A DNA stretch of 64,000 bases, taken from the NCBI RefSeq assembly GCF_030817315.1, contig NZ_JAUSZF010000001.1, positions 3,677,001 to 3,741,000 of the forward strand. Direction: 5' to 3'. This DNA is from Sphingomonas faeni. Its GTDB lineage: Bacteria > Pseudomonadota > Alphaproteobacteria > Sphingomonadales > Sphingomonadaceae. This document shows, piece after piece, positions 45,906-53,623 of the stretch. Under the pieces are notes generated by a model. That model had not been told where the DNA came from, made no database searches, and worked only from the letters and a program-made list of their open reading frames with translations. Position 1 is the stretch's first letter, and every line of letters starts with the position of its first letter. The translations under genes and the position numbers were made by a program.

Positions 45906-47031
45906 ATGATTCTTAAGACGCTGTTCGCCACCAGTCTGCTGTCCGCCACGCTGCTCGCCTCGACCGCCTGTTCCGCACAGCCGGCGCCGGGGGGCAAGCC
46001 GTTCAAGGAGACGGTCGTCGCCGATTTCGATTCGCCCTGGGCGATGACGTTCCTGCCCGACAAGCGCATGCTGGTGACCGAAAAGAAGGGGCAGATGCTG
46101 CTCGTCTCCACCGACGGCAAGACGCGGCAGACGGTCGCGACGATCACGGTCGATTCGGCAGGGCAGGGCGGGCTGATGGACGTCGTCCTCGCCCCCGATT
46201 TCGCGACCAGCCAGCGCGTGTATTTCAGCTATTCGACCGCCGGCGAGGGCGGCAAGGGCGTCGTCCTCGCGCGCGGTCGCCTGCGTGCGAACGGTGGCGG
46301 CGGCGAGCGTCTCGGCGAGATCGAGACGATCTTCAGCGCGCGGCCCTTCGTCGAGGGCAACGGCCATTATTCCGGCCGCATCGCGTTCTCGCCCGACGGC
46401 AAATACCTGTTCTTCACTAATGGCGAACGCCAGAAATTCACCCCTGCGCAAGACCCGAAGATGACGCTGGGGAAAGTGTTGCGCCTGACGCTCGACGGCA
46501 AACCGCGCTCCCGGCAATCCGCTGGTTTCGAAGGGCTTCGCACCCGAGATCTGGAGCTATGGCCACCGCAACCTGCTCGGGATCGCGTTCGACGCGCAGG
46601 GCAATCTCTGGGAGCAGGAGATGGGCCCCAAGGGCGGCGACGAGGTCAATCTCATCAAGCCCGGCCTCAATTACGGCTGGCCCAACGCGTCGAACGGCAG
46701 CCACTATGACGGCCGCGACATCCCCGATCACAAGCCCGGCGATGGCTATGAACCGCCCAAGGTATCGTGGAACCCGGTAATTTCGCCCGGTGGCCTGATG
46801 ATCTATTCTGGCAGCATGTTCCCGCAGTGGAAGGGCGACGCGTTCATCGGCGGGTTATCGTCGAAGGCACTGGTCCGCGTCGACCTGAACGGCACCAACG
46901 CGGCAAAAGGCGACCAATGGGACATGGGGGCAAGAATCCGCGAAGTCGACCAAGGCCCCGACGGCGCGATCTGGCTGCTGGAAGACGGCGGCGACTCGCA
47001 AGGCCGCCTGATCAAACTGACCGCGAAGTAA
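45906..47031 (+). pseudogene. PQQ-dependent sugar dehydrogenase (YliI/Asd-like), frameshifted
   Basis: A soluble aldose sugar dehydrogenase beta-propeller. The first frame starts MILKTLFATSLLSATLLAST with an export signal, then DSPWAMTFLPDKRMLVTEKKGQ, AGQGGLMDVVLAPDF and NGHYSGRIAFSPDGKYLF, and breaks near 46506. The family continues two bases along in another frame: APGNPLVSKGFAPEIWSYGH, RNLLGIAFDAQGNLWEQEMG, PKGGDEVNLIKPGLNYGWPN, ending GRLIKLTAK at 47031. One extra base in CCGCGCTCCC explains it; corrected, the protein is about 374 residues, the normal length. Pseudogene or sequencing error. Confidence 0.88.
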
Positions 47032-47039
47032 ACTAAATT

Positions 47040-47146
47040 CCCCTCCCGCTTGCGGGAGGGGTTAGGGGAGGGCGCGACGTACGTACTGGCGACCGGTCTG
47101 TGAGGCACGCCCCTCCCCCGACCCCTCCCGCAAAGCGGAAGGGGAG
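47040..47146. repeat. REPIN-like repeat, family D (intergenic copy 2)
   Basis: End hairpins CCCTCCCGCTTGCGGGAGGG and CCCTCCCGCAAAGCGGAAGG, in the convergent gap between the sugar dehydrogenase and thioesterase genes. The inner arms are GGGGAGGGCG/CGCCCCTCCC. Confidence 0.82.
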
Positions 47147-47156
47147 CAGAAGCGCG

Positions 47157-47546
47157 CTAGTCGCGCACGATCAGGTAATTCATCCGCGCGGCGGCGATCG
47201 GCTTGTCCCGCTCGTCCTGCCACGCCGTCGCCTCGACATTGGCCACCCGCGTCCCCAACCGAGTCACAACCCCCGCCGCCCGCGTAGGCTTGTCGCGGCC
47301 ACCGCGCATGAAGTCGACCGTGACGTTCACCGGCTTGATCCGCCCGCCACCCTCAGCCTCCAGCGCATGCTGCAAAGCCGCAATCGCCGCCATCTCCAGC
47401 AACCCCGAGATCGCACCCCCATGCAAAAACCCCGGCCGCCCCAGCACATCATCCGCAAACGGCATCAGCAGTACCGGCGGCGCGCCGTCCTCGGCTTCGA
47501 CCGACACGCGGAGAATCTCCGCATAGGGCGGCAGGCCGATCGTCAT
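47157..47546 (-). CDS. PaaI-family hotdog thioesterase
   Basis: A 129-residue hotdog-fold protein that probably hydrolyses acyl-CoA thioesters. The typical active-site helix is GFLHGGAISGLLEMAAIAAL (residues about 34-53), followed by NVTVDFMRGGRDKPTRAAGVVTRLG. Its ATG overlaps the stop of the neighbouring thioesterase gene (47543-47546). The substrate is unknown; the facing crotonase gene suggests an acyl-CoA degradation setting. Confidence 0.85.
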   Translation of the reverse strand: MTIGLPPYAEILRVSVEAEDGAPPVLLMPFADDVLGRPGFLHGGAISGLLEMAAIAALQHALEAEGGGRIKPVNVTVDFMRGGRDKPTRAAGVVTRLGTRVANVEATAWQDERDKPIAAARMNYLIVRD

Positions 47547-47998
47547 GCCTCGATCCTCCTGTTGAGACCCATGCCGGCGACATCGCCGACAACCATGAAC
47601 GTCCCCGCGACATGCGCCAGCGGATCGCCCGGATCGCCGTCATGCGCCTGCCCCCGCACGAACGCGATCGAGCGCGTGATCCGGTAGCATTCCCCGCGCC
47701 CGATCACCGTCTTCCCCGGTGTCGCCGGCCGCAGATAATCGACGCGCAGGTCGAGCGTCGCATGCGGTACGAACGCGTTGCGCTTGATCCAGATCGCCAG
47801 GCTCGTCGCCATGTCCATCATCGTGATGATCGGGCCCGACGCGATCACGCCGCTCGCCGGATCGCCGATCAGCCGTTCGTCATAGGGCAGCGCAAGCTCC
47901 GCCCAGTCGTCGCCATGCGCGTGATAGCGCATCCCCAGCGCGGCGCCGTGCCCGCCGAACCCGCGCGTCGCAAACCATTGTGGATCAAAACCAGCCAT
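47543..47998 (-). CDS. PaaI-family hotdog thioesterase, second copy
   Basis: A 151-residue hotdog protein. The family segment IASGPIITMMDMATSLAIWI (about residues 51-70) and ATLDLRVDYLRPATPGKTVIGRGECYRI follow the PaaI pattern. It is only distantly similar to the overlapping downstream thioesterase, so the two probably form a heteromer or act on different substrates. The ATG at 47998 (MAGFDPQWF) is chosen because homology begins there. Divergent from the crotonase gene. Confidence 0.83.
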   Translation of the reverse strand: MAGFDPQWFATRGFGGHGAALGMRYHAHGDDWAELALPYDERLIGDPASGVIASGPIITMMDMATSLAIWIKRNAFVPHATLDLRVDYLRPATPGKTVIGRGECYRITRSIAFVRGQAHDGDPGDPLAHVAGTFMVVGDVAGMGLNRRIEA

Positions 47999-48093
47999 GC
48001 GCGGAGCCTCTACACGCCGTGTAAGCGCGCGCAACATTGCGGGCGGGGGCGGGGGCGTTTAGCGTCGCTACAAAGATCGAGAGGATCGCCAGA

Positions 48094-48876
48094 ATGAACG
48101 ACCGGGTCACCATCACCGTCGCCGAGGGCATCGCCGACGTCCGCCTCAACCGCGCCGTCAAGATGAACGCGATCGACCCAGCGATGTTCGAGGGCATCGC
48201 CGCCGCGATCGACCGGCTCAAGGGGATGACGGACGTCCGCTGCGTCGTCCTGTCCGGCGAAGGCAAGGCGTTCTGCGCCGGCCTCGACATGGCCTCGATG
48301 GCGAGCGGCGGCTCGGGGCTGGCACTCGGCGAGCGGACGGCGGAGGGCGCCAACCTTCCCCAGCAGGTCGCCTGGGGCTGGCGCACCTTGCCGATGCCGG
48401 TGATCGCCGCGGTCCACGGCGTCGCGTTTGGCGGCGGGTTCCAGATCATGTCGGGCGCCGACATCCGCATCGCACATCCGAGCGCGCGGTTCGCGATCCG
48501 CGAGGCGTATTGGGGCCTCGTCCCCGACATGGCCGGTATAGCCCTCTGGCGCACCCTCGCCCGCGACGACGTGCTGCGCGAACTGACCTACACCGCGAGG
48601 GAGTTCGATGGCGCCGAGGCGTTGCGGCACGGTTTCGTCACGCGTCTGTCCGAAGACCCGCTCGGCGAGGCGATGATGCTTGCTCGCGAGATCGCGGCGA
48701 GGAACCCCCACGCGATTCGCGGTTCGAAGCGCCTCTACAACCTTGCGGCGGATGCGGATGCCGCGACGGTCCTGCTCGCCGAGACGGAAGAGCAATTGAA
48801 GGTCATCCGCACCCCCAACCAGATCGAACAGGTCCGCGCCAACATGGAAAAGCGGGTGGCGGTGTTCGAGGAGTGA
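48094..48876 (+). CDS. Crotonase/enoyl-CoA hydratase-isomerase family protein
   Basis: A 260-residue acyl-CoA enzyme. The oxyanion-hole segments are KAFCAGLDMASM (near residue 60) and HGVAFGGGFQIMSGADIRIA (near 108). The EAYWGLVPDMAG segment, with an Asp where many hydratases have Glu, is typical of the crotonase subgroup related to dienoyl-CoA isomerases, so the exact reaction is open. ATG at 48094, with GAGGATCGCC upstream. Divergent from the two thioesterase genes. Confidence 0.87.
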   Translation: MNDRVTITVAEGIADVRLNRAVKMNAIDPAMFEGIAAAIDRLKGMTDVRCVVLSGEGKAFCAGLDMASMASGGSGLALGERTAEGANLPQQVAWGWRTLPMPVIAAVHGVAFGGGFQIMSGADIRIAHPSARFAIREAYWGLVPDMAGIALWRTLARDDVLRELTYTAREFDGAEALRHGFVTRLSEDPLGEAMMLAREIAARNPHAIRGSKRLYNLAADADAATVLLAETEEQLKVIRTPNQIEQVRANMEKRVAVFEE

Positions 48877-48910
48877 GCCGCCCGTCGTTCGCGGGAGAGT
48901 AACGCGAATC

Positions 48911-48992
48911 CGTCATCCTGACGAAAGTCAGGACCCAGAGTACCAAGTGCCGCCCTCAATAACCCTGGGTCCTGACTTTCGTCAGGATGACG
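48911..48992. repeat. REPIN-like repeat, family C (copy 2)
   Basis: Arms CGTCATCCTGACGAAAGTCA and TGACTTTCGTCAGGATGACG with inner GGACCCAG/CTGGGTCC. With the next repeat it fills the 312-base gap between the crotonase gene and the small exported-protein pair (48877-49188). Confidence 0.92.
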
Positions 48993-49028
48993 GAGGGGGG
49001 ATGGTTCAGAGGTGCCACCCTATTTCCA

Positions 49029-49124
49029 ACCACCCCGGCGAAGGCCGGGGGCCAATTGGAAAGGTGGGAATGTCCTCGCTTAGCATCGTCCCCCAATTGG
49101 GCCCCGGCCTCCGCCGGGGTGGTG
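49029..49124. repeat. REPIN-like repeat, family B (copy 4)
   Basis: Arms CCACCCCGGCGAAGGCCGGG and CCCGGCCTCCGCCGGGGTGG with CCAATTGG on both sides of the middle. Confidence 0.9.
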
Positions 49125-49188
49125 CGATACGGATGGCGGAGTGATGCGAGGCAAGGGCGCGGCACGGCAGAGCGGGCGAGAAGACCCC

Positions 49189-49557
49189 CTACTTCACCCG
49201 GTCATACGGCGTGAAATCTCGAAACCGGCAGTAGCCCGACGGAATCGACATGCCCGTCGACACGGTCCGAAACCGATCGTTCCGGCACAACTGCCCGCCA
49301 TAGACATCGACGATCAACGTATCGAGCGGCCGCAGCGAAGCGCACTCCCCGACCGGCCCCGTCTTCCAGGTTCGCTTTCCCGACTGATGGTACAGGATCG
49401 TCTGCGAATCGACGATTTCCGGGCCGTTGAGTTGCCGAAGATCGATGCACCGCACCGGTGCCCCCGCAATCCGTCCAGCCAGCGGGTCCGACTTTCCCGC
49501 CCCGAGCATCCCCACCGTCAGCAGCGCCGCCGCCGCCAGAACCGCCCCGCGCATCAT
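49189..49557 (-). CDS. Small exported protein, tandem paralogue (non-lipidated member)
   Basis: A 122-residue protein of unknown family. The N-terminus MMRGAVLAAAALLTVGMLGAG is a signal sequence; at the place where its neighbour has lipobox LGAC it has LGAG, so it is probably secreted rather than lipidated. The mature part has four cysteines and shares with the upstream neighbour the pattern C-I, TILY, G-C, GQLCR-D and a C-R-F-x2-F-x-PY ending. No catalytic motif is seen. It overlaps the upstream paralogue by ATGA. Confidence 0.7.
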   Translation of the reverse strand: MMRGAVLAAAALLTVGMLGAGKSDPLAGRIAGAPVRCIDLRQLNGPEIVDSQTILYHQSGKRTWKTGPVGECASLRPLDTLIVDVYGGQLCRNDRFRTVSTGMSIPSGYCRFRDFTPYDRVK

Positions 49558-49970
49558 GGCTTCCGATACGGCACGAACTCGCCGAAGCTGCAACTTCCGG
49601 TCGGAAAGCGCGAGGCCTGGTCGAACGTCTGCGCGATATCGCCGCGGCACAGTTGCCCGCTCGGCGTCCGCGTCACCAGGATGTCGCCGCGCCCGATTCC
49701 CTCGCACCCGCCAGCCGTGTCGCTGCGATATACCAGCCCGCTATTAACGCGGTACAGGATCGTCGCGCCGTATCCCGAACTCTGCTTTTGCGGAAACTGG
49801 CTGATGCATGTCTCGGGCTTACCCGGCACCAGCCCGGCAAGCTCCTTCGCCAGCTTCTCCTGCACGCCAGCCTCGCGCACCTGCGCGCGCTCCACCTCCG
49901 CCGGGGTCTGCGTACACGCGCCGAGCAATACAGCCGGCAGCATCAAGAGTGGCAGGGTCCGCATCCGCAT
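49554..49970 (-). CDS. Small lipoprotein, tandem paralogue
   Basis: A 138-residue protein with lipoprotein signal MRMRTLPLLMLPAVLLGAC (lipobox LGAC). After a Gln/Glu-rich helix of about 40 residues comes a region with four cysteines (PETCISQFP, GGCEGIG, GQLCRGD, GSCSFGEFVPYRKP) that aligns with its downstream neighbour. This is a duplicated, possibly disulfide-bonded periplasmic domain of unknown function. Starts at 49997 or 49964 are also possible. It lies 40 bases beyond gloB on the same strand. Confidence 0.7.
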   Translation of the reverse strand: MRMRTLPLLMLPAVLLGACTQTPAEVERAQVREAGVQEKLAKELAGLVPGKPETCISQFPQKQSSGYGATILYRVNSGLVYRSDTAGGCEGIGRGDILVTRTPSGQLCRGDIAQTFDQASRFPTGSCSFGEFVPYRKP

Positions 49971-50010
49971 CGCAACGCTCCTCAAAATCCCCACCATCCT
50001 CATACGCCTT

Positions 50011-50736
50011 TTACCCGCGAAAATCATCCTTCGCCGCACGATAGCGTGCAAGCTGCTCGATCGACGTCGCCCGCAGGAACGGGTTGGTCGCGCGCTCGCG
50101 CCCGATCGTCGTCGGCACGGTAGGCTCGCCCTTGGCGCGCGCCGCATCGACCTCGGCCATCCGCGTCACGATGTCGGCATTGTCCGGCTCGGCGACCAGC
50201 GCATACCGCCCGTTACTCTGCGTATATTCATGCCCGCAGAACACCTCGGTCTCGTCCGGCAGCACCGAATAGCGCTGCATGTTCGCGAACATGTCGGCCG
50301 GCGTGCCCTCGAACAGCCGCCCACAGCCCATCGCAAACAGCGTATCGCCGGTGAAGATCGCCGCATCGTCGGCAAAGTGAAACGCGATATGCCCTTGCGT
50401 ATGCCCCGGCACCGTCATCACGGTCGCCTCGTGCGCGCCGATCCGTACGACGTCACCTTCGCCGACTTGCGCATCGAGCGTCGGGATCTTGTCCGCCTCC
50501 ACCGCCGGACCGACGATCGTCGCGCCATAGGCCTTCATCTCGGCGTTCCCGCCGGTATGATCGGGATGCCAGTGCGTCGTCCACACCCGGTCGATCCGCC
50601 AGTCGCGCATCTTCGCGGCGGCGATCACCGGCCCCGCCTCGCCCGGATCGACCACCACCGTCTCGCCCGAGACGGTGTCGTGGATCAGCCAAGCGTAATT
50701 GTCGGAAAGGACGGGGACGCGCACGATATCGAGCAT
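50011..50736 (-). CDS. gloB: Hydroxyacylglutathione hydrolase (glyoxalase II)
   Basis: A 241-residue metallo-beta-lactamase-fold enzyme that hydrolyses S-lactoylglutathione to lactate and glutathione. The binuclear metal site is THWHPDHTGG near residue 55, with VPGHTQGHIAFH near 110, IFTGDTLF near 130 and VFCGHEYT near 167. The ATG at 50736 (MLDIVRVPVLSDNYAW) is the family start. gloA ends 7 bases upstream, so both steps of methylglyoxal detoxification are encoded together. Confidence 0.95.
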   Translation of the reverse strand: MLDIVRVPVLSDNYAWLIHDTVSGETVVVDPGEAGPVIAAAKMRDWRIDRVWTTHWHPDHTGGNAEMKAYGATIVGPAVEADKIPTLDAQVGEGDVVRIGAHEATVMTVPGHTQGHIAFHFADDAAIFTGDTLFAMGCGRLFEGTPADMFANMQRYSVLPDETEVFCGHEYTQSNGRYALVAEPDNADIVTRMAEVDAARAKGEPTVPTTIGRERATNPFLRATSIEQLARYRAAKDDFRG

Positions 50737-50743
50737 CAGCGGT

Positions 50744-51160
50744 TCACCACTTGCCGGTGTTCGGCATCGACGCCCACGGCTCAGCAGGATCGAGCGCGCC
50801 ATCCGCCTGCAACAGCTCGATCGAGATGTTGTCGGGGGTCCGCACGAACGCCATGTGCCCGTCGCGCGGCGGCCGGTTGATCGTCACACCCGAGTCCATC
50901 AGCCGCTGGCAGGTGTCGTAGATATTGTCGACGCGGTAGGCGAGATGGCCGAAATTGCGGCCCTCGCCATACTCCTCGGGATCCCAATTGTACGTCAGCT
51001 CCACCTCCGCACCCTCGTCGCCGGGCGCCGACAGGAAGATCAGCGTGAATCGCCCCTTCTCGTTCTCCATCCGCCGGACCTCCTTCAGCCCCAGCAGTTC
51101 GAAGAACGCGATGGTCTTCGCCGGGTCGGTCACGCGGATCATCGTGTGGAGGTATTTCAT
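50744..51160 (-). CDS. gloA: Lactoylglutathione lyase (glyoxalase I)
   Basis: A 138-residue VOC-fold metalloenzyme that isomerises the methylglyoxal-glutathione hemithioacetal. The metal ligands expected for GloA are visible: H5 ([10 protein letters not shown]), Glu in AEVELTYNW, His in NFGHLAYRV and Glu in ISIELLQ. The Asn-Trp in [17 protein letters not shown] is characteristic of glyoxalase I. Followed by gloB after 7 bases. Confidence 0.94.
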   Translation of the reverse strand: MKYLHTMIRVTDPAKTIAFFELLGLKEVRRMENEKGRFTLIFLSAPGDEGAEVELTYNWDPEEYGEGRNFGHLAYRVDNIYDTCQRLMDSGVTINRPPRDGHMAFVRTPDNISIELLQADGALDPAEPWASMPNTGKW

Positions 51161-51235
51161 GCTTGCTCCGAGCGTTGTTCGGACCAGCAGATAGGAACGC
51201 GCGGCACGGCGTGAAAGGGCGTGCCGACCGGCGCG

Positions 51236-52333
51236 CTATTCCTCCGACCGGATCAGCACCGCCTCACCGATGAGGAAGAACAGCAGGAATGGGGCCCAGG
51301 CGGCGAGGAACGGCGGGTAGGCGCCGAGATTGCCCATCGCCAGCGCGAAATTGTCCGCGACGAAGAACGCGAAGCCGAGGCCCATGCCGATCACCGCGCG
51401 GACGAACAGCTTGCCCGACCGTGCGATCCCGAACGCTGCGACCGCGCCCAGCAGCGGCATCAGCACCGACGACAGCGGCCCCGACAGCTTGTGCCACAAC
51501 GATCCCTCGAGCGCCTTGGTCGGCCGCCCCGCGTCGGACAGGTCGCCGATCGCCGCCTTCAGCGCGCCGAACGACAGCCCGTCCGCATCGACGCTCGCCA
51601 GCGTGAACTGGTCGGGCCGCACGTCCTTCGCGATCACCACCGCGCCAAGCGAGCGGACGGTGCCGCTCCTCACGTCGAACCGGGTCGCGGGGCTTACCTC
51701 CCACCCGTTCGCGACGCGCTTGCCGTGATCCGCGCGCAGGATCGCGACCAGGTTGCCGCCCGTACGATCGTACAGCGTGATCCCTCCGAGCCGTGTCGCG
51801 TCACCGCGCCCGCGGCTCTGTGCGACCTCGATCAGATCGTCGCCGTCGCGCACCCATACGTTCGCACGGTCGCCGCGATCGATCGGCAGCTTGCCGTAAT
51901 TAACCTTCTGCCACTGGTTCAACGTCGCGGTGGAGCGCGCAACCACGCGGTCATTGAACACGAAGCTGATCACCGCAACACCGAGACTCGCCACCAGCAA
52001 CGGCGCGAGCACCTGATGCGCGGACAGGCCGGAGCCCTTCAGCGCGACGATCTCGCTGTTCTGGTTCATCGTGATCAGCGTCAGGATGGTCCCGAGCAGG
52101 ACCGAGAATGGCAGGAAGCGCGAGACGATCTGCGGCGCACGCAGCGAAACGTATTGCCAGACCTGCGCATCGCCGTTCCCCGGAAAGGCAAGGATGTCGC
52201 CCGAGTTGCTCAGCAGGTCGAGCGCCTGGAGCACCAGCACGAGCGCGGCGAGTACCGCGAACGTCCGCACCAGGAACATCCGGCCCATGTAGATCGCGAC
52301 CGTCCGCGACGGGAAGAAGCTGACGAGTTTCAT
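51236..52333 (-). CDS. lptG: LPS export ABC transporter permease LptG
   Basis: A 365-residue inner-membrane protein of the LptB2FG complex that extracts LPS for transport to the outer membrane. Topology fits the family: three N-terminal helices (LVRTFAVLAALVLVLQALDLL and others), a periplasmic beta-jellyroll (about residues 130-260), and three C-terminal helices (LMPLLGAVAAFGIARS and so on). The N-terminal motif TVAIYMGRMFLVRTFAV identifies LptG. Its ATG overlaps the lptF stop (ATGA). Confidence 0.93.
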   Translation of the reverse strand: MKLVSFFPSRTVAIYMGRMFLVRTFAVLAALVLVLQALDLLSNSGDILAFPGNGDAQVWQYVSLRAPQIVSRFLPFSVLLGTILTLITMNQNSEIVALKGSGLSAHQVLAPLLVASLGVAVISFVFNDRVVARSTATLNQWQKVNYGKLPIDRGDRANVWVRDGDDLIEVAQSRGRGDATRLGGITLYDRTGGNLVAILRADHGKRVANGWEVSPATRFDVRSGTVRSLGAVVIAKDVRPDQFTLASVDADGLSFGALKAAIGDLSDAGRPTKALEGSLWHKLSGPLSSVLMPLLGAVAAFGIARSGKLFVRAVIGMGLGFAFFVADNFALAMGNLGAYPPFLAAWAPFLLFFLIGEAVLIRSEE

Positions 52334-53535
52334 GCGGTCTTGCCCCCGTGCGACTTAGGCCGGAAGCCCGGGATACGCTTGGTGATCGCCTTGAACGTCT
52401 TCGAGAAGACGCGTTCGAGCGCACCGATCGGTTGCCCGCCGGGAACGTAGGCGATCGTGTAATACATCCACAGGATCAGCCCGGCGAAGATCGTGAAGGG
52501 CACCCACAGCGCGATGATCGGATCGATCCGCCCGAGTTCGCCGACGTCCGCCGCGTACTGGTTCACCTTGTGATAGGTGACGATCATCACGATCGACAGG
52601 AACACGCCGAGCGCGGACGAGGATCGCTTGGGCGGCACGCCGAGCGCCAGCGCGAGCAGCGGCAACAGGAACATCGTCGCGACCTCGGCAAGGCGGAAGT
52701 GGAATTCGGAACGGCTGCCGTCACGCTGCTCCAGCGTCGCGCCCCGCTGGCCCTGCTTGGCGAGTTCGGGCAGCGTGTATTCGAGATTTCGGCCGCCGCG
52801 GGTTCGAAAGCTCTCGAACTTGGGCAGGTTGATCGGCAGGTCGTGGCTGGTGAAGGTCAGCACGCGCGGCGTCTTGAACTCGGGCTTGTTGTGGACGAGC
52901 GTGCCGTTCGCAAGCCGGAAGGTGATGACGTTGGGATCGTCGGTCGCAAGGAACTTGCCCTTCTCCGCGGTGACGCCCAGCCAGTCGCCGTTCTGGCTCG
53001 ACGCATGGACGAAGATGCCCGACAACTCGCGACCCTTGTCCTTGCTCTCCTCGATCCGCAGCGTCATCCGCTGGCCGAGATTGGTGAACTCGCCGACCTT
53101 GATCGACGCGCCCAGCGCCCCCGTGCGCAGCTCGAACCGCAGCCCCTCGTAATAATAGCGCGCGATCGGCTGGACATAGCCGACGATCGCGAGGTTCAGC
53201 AGCGCCAGCGCGATGGTATACATGTACGGCACGCGCAGCAGCCGGTTGTAGCTCATGCCAACACCCCGCAGCACGTCGAGCTCGGACGAGGTCGACAGCC
53301 GGCGGAACGCGAGCAGGATACCGAGCATCAGCCCGATCGGGATACCGAGCCCGAGATATTCCGGCAGCAGGTTCGCGAGCATTCGCCACACGACGCTGAT
53401 CGGGCCGCCCTGCGTCGCGACGAAATTGAACAGCCCGAGCATGCGATCGAGCACGAACAGCATGACGGCGATCAGCAGCGTCGAAAAGAGCGGCACCGCG
53501 ATCAGCCGGGCCATGTAGCGGTCGATGGATTTCAT
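52330..53535 (-). CDS. lptF: LPS export ABC transporter permease LptF
   Basis: A 401-residue partner of LptG with the same six-helix plus periplasmic domain layout. The N-terminus IDRYMARLIAVPLFSTLLIAVMLFVLDRML is LptF-like, and the segment SELDVLRGVGMSYNRLLRVPYMY corresponds to the coupling helix that contacts the LptB ATPase. lptF-lptG overlap by four bases. lptB is not in the window. Sphingomonads are generally reported to carry glycosphingolipids instead of LPS, so the cargo of this exporter here is a point of interest. Confidence 0.93.
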   Translation of the reverse strand: MKSIDRYMARLIAVPLFSTLLIAVMLFVLDRMLGLFNFVATQGGPISVVWRMLANLLPEYLGLGIPIGLMLGILLAFRRLSTSSELDVLRGVGMSYNRLLRVPYMYTIALALLNLAIVGYVQPIARYYYEGLRFELRTGALGASIKVGEFTNLGQRMTLRIEESKDKGRELSGIFVHASSQNGDWLGVTAEKGKFLATDDPNVITFRLANGTLVHNKPEFKTPRVLTFTSHDLPINLPKFESFRTRGGRNLEYTLPELAKQGQRGATLEQRDGSRSEFHFRLAEVATMFLLPLLALALGVPPKRSSSALGVFLSIVMIVTYHKVNQYAADVGELGRIDPIIALWVPFTIFAGLILWMYYTIAYVPGGQPIGALERVFSKTFKAITKRIPGFRPKSHGGKTA

Positions 53536-53623
53536 GCGCGGGTTGGGCTCGGTATGCTGGGTCGCGCGGGTATAGGGGCGACGAGGCGAAGCGTCATCCC
53601 CTATCGCAAGCCCTAGTGAACGA

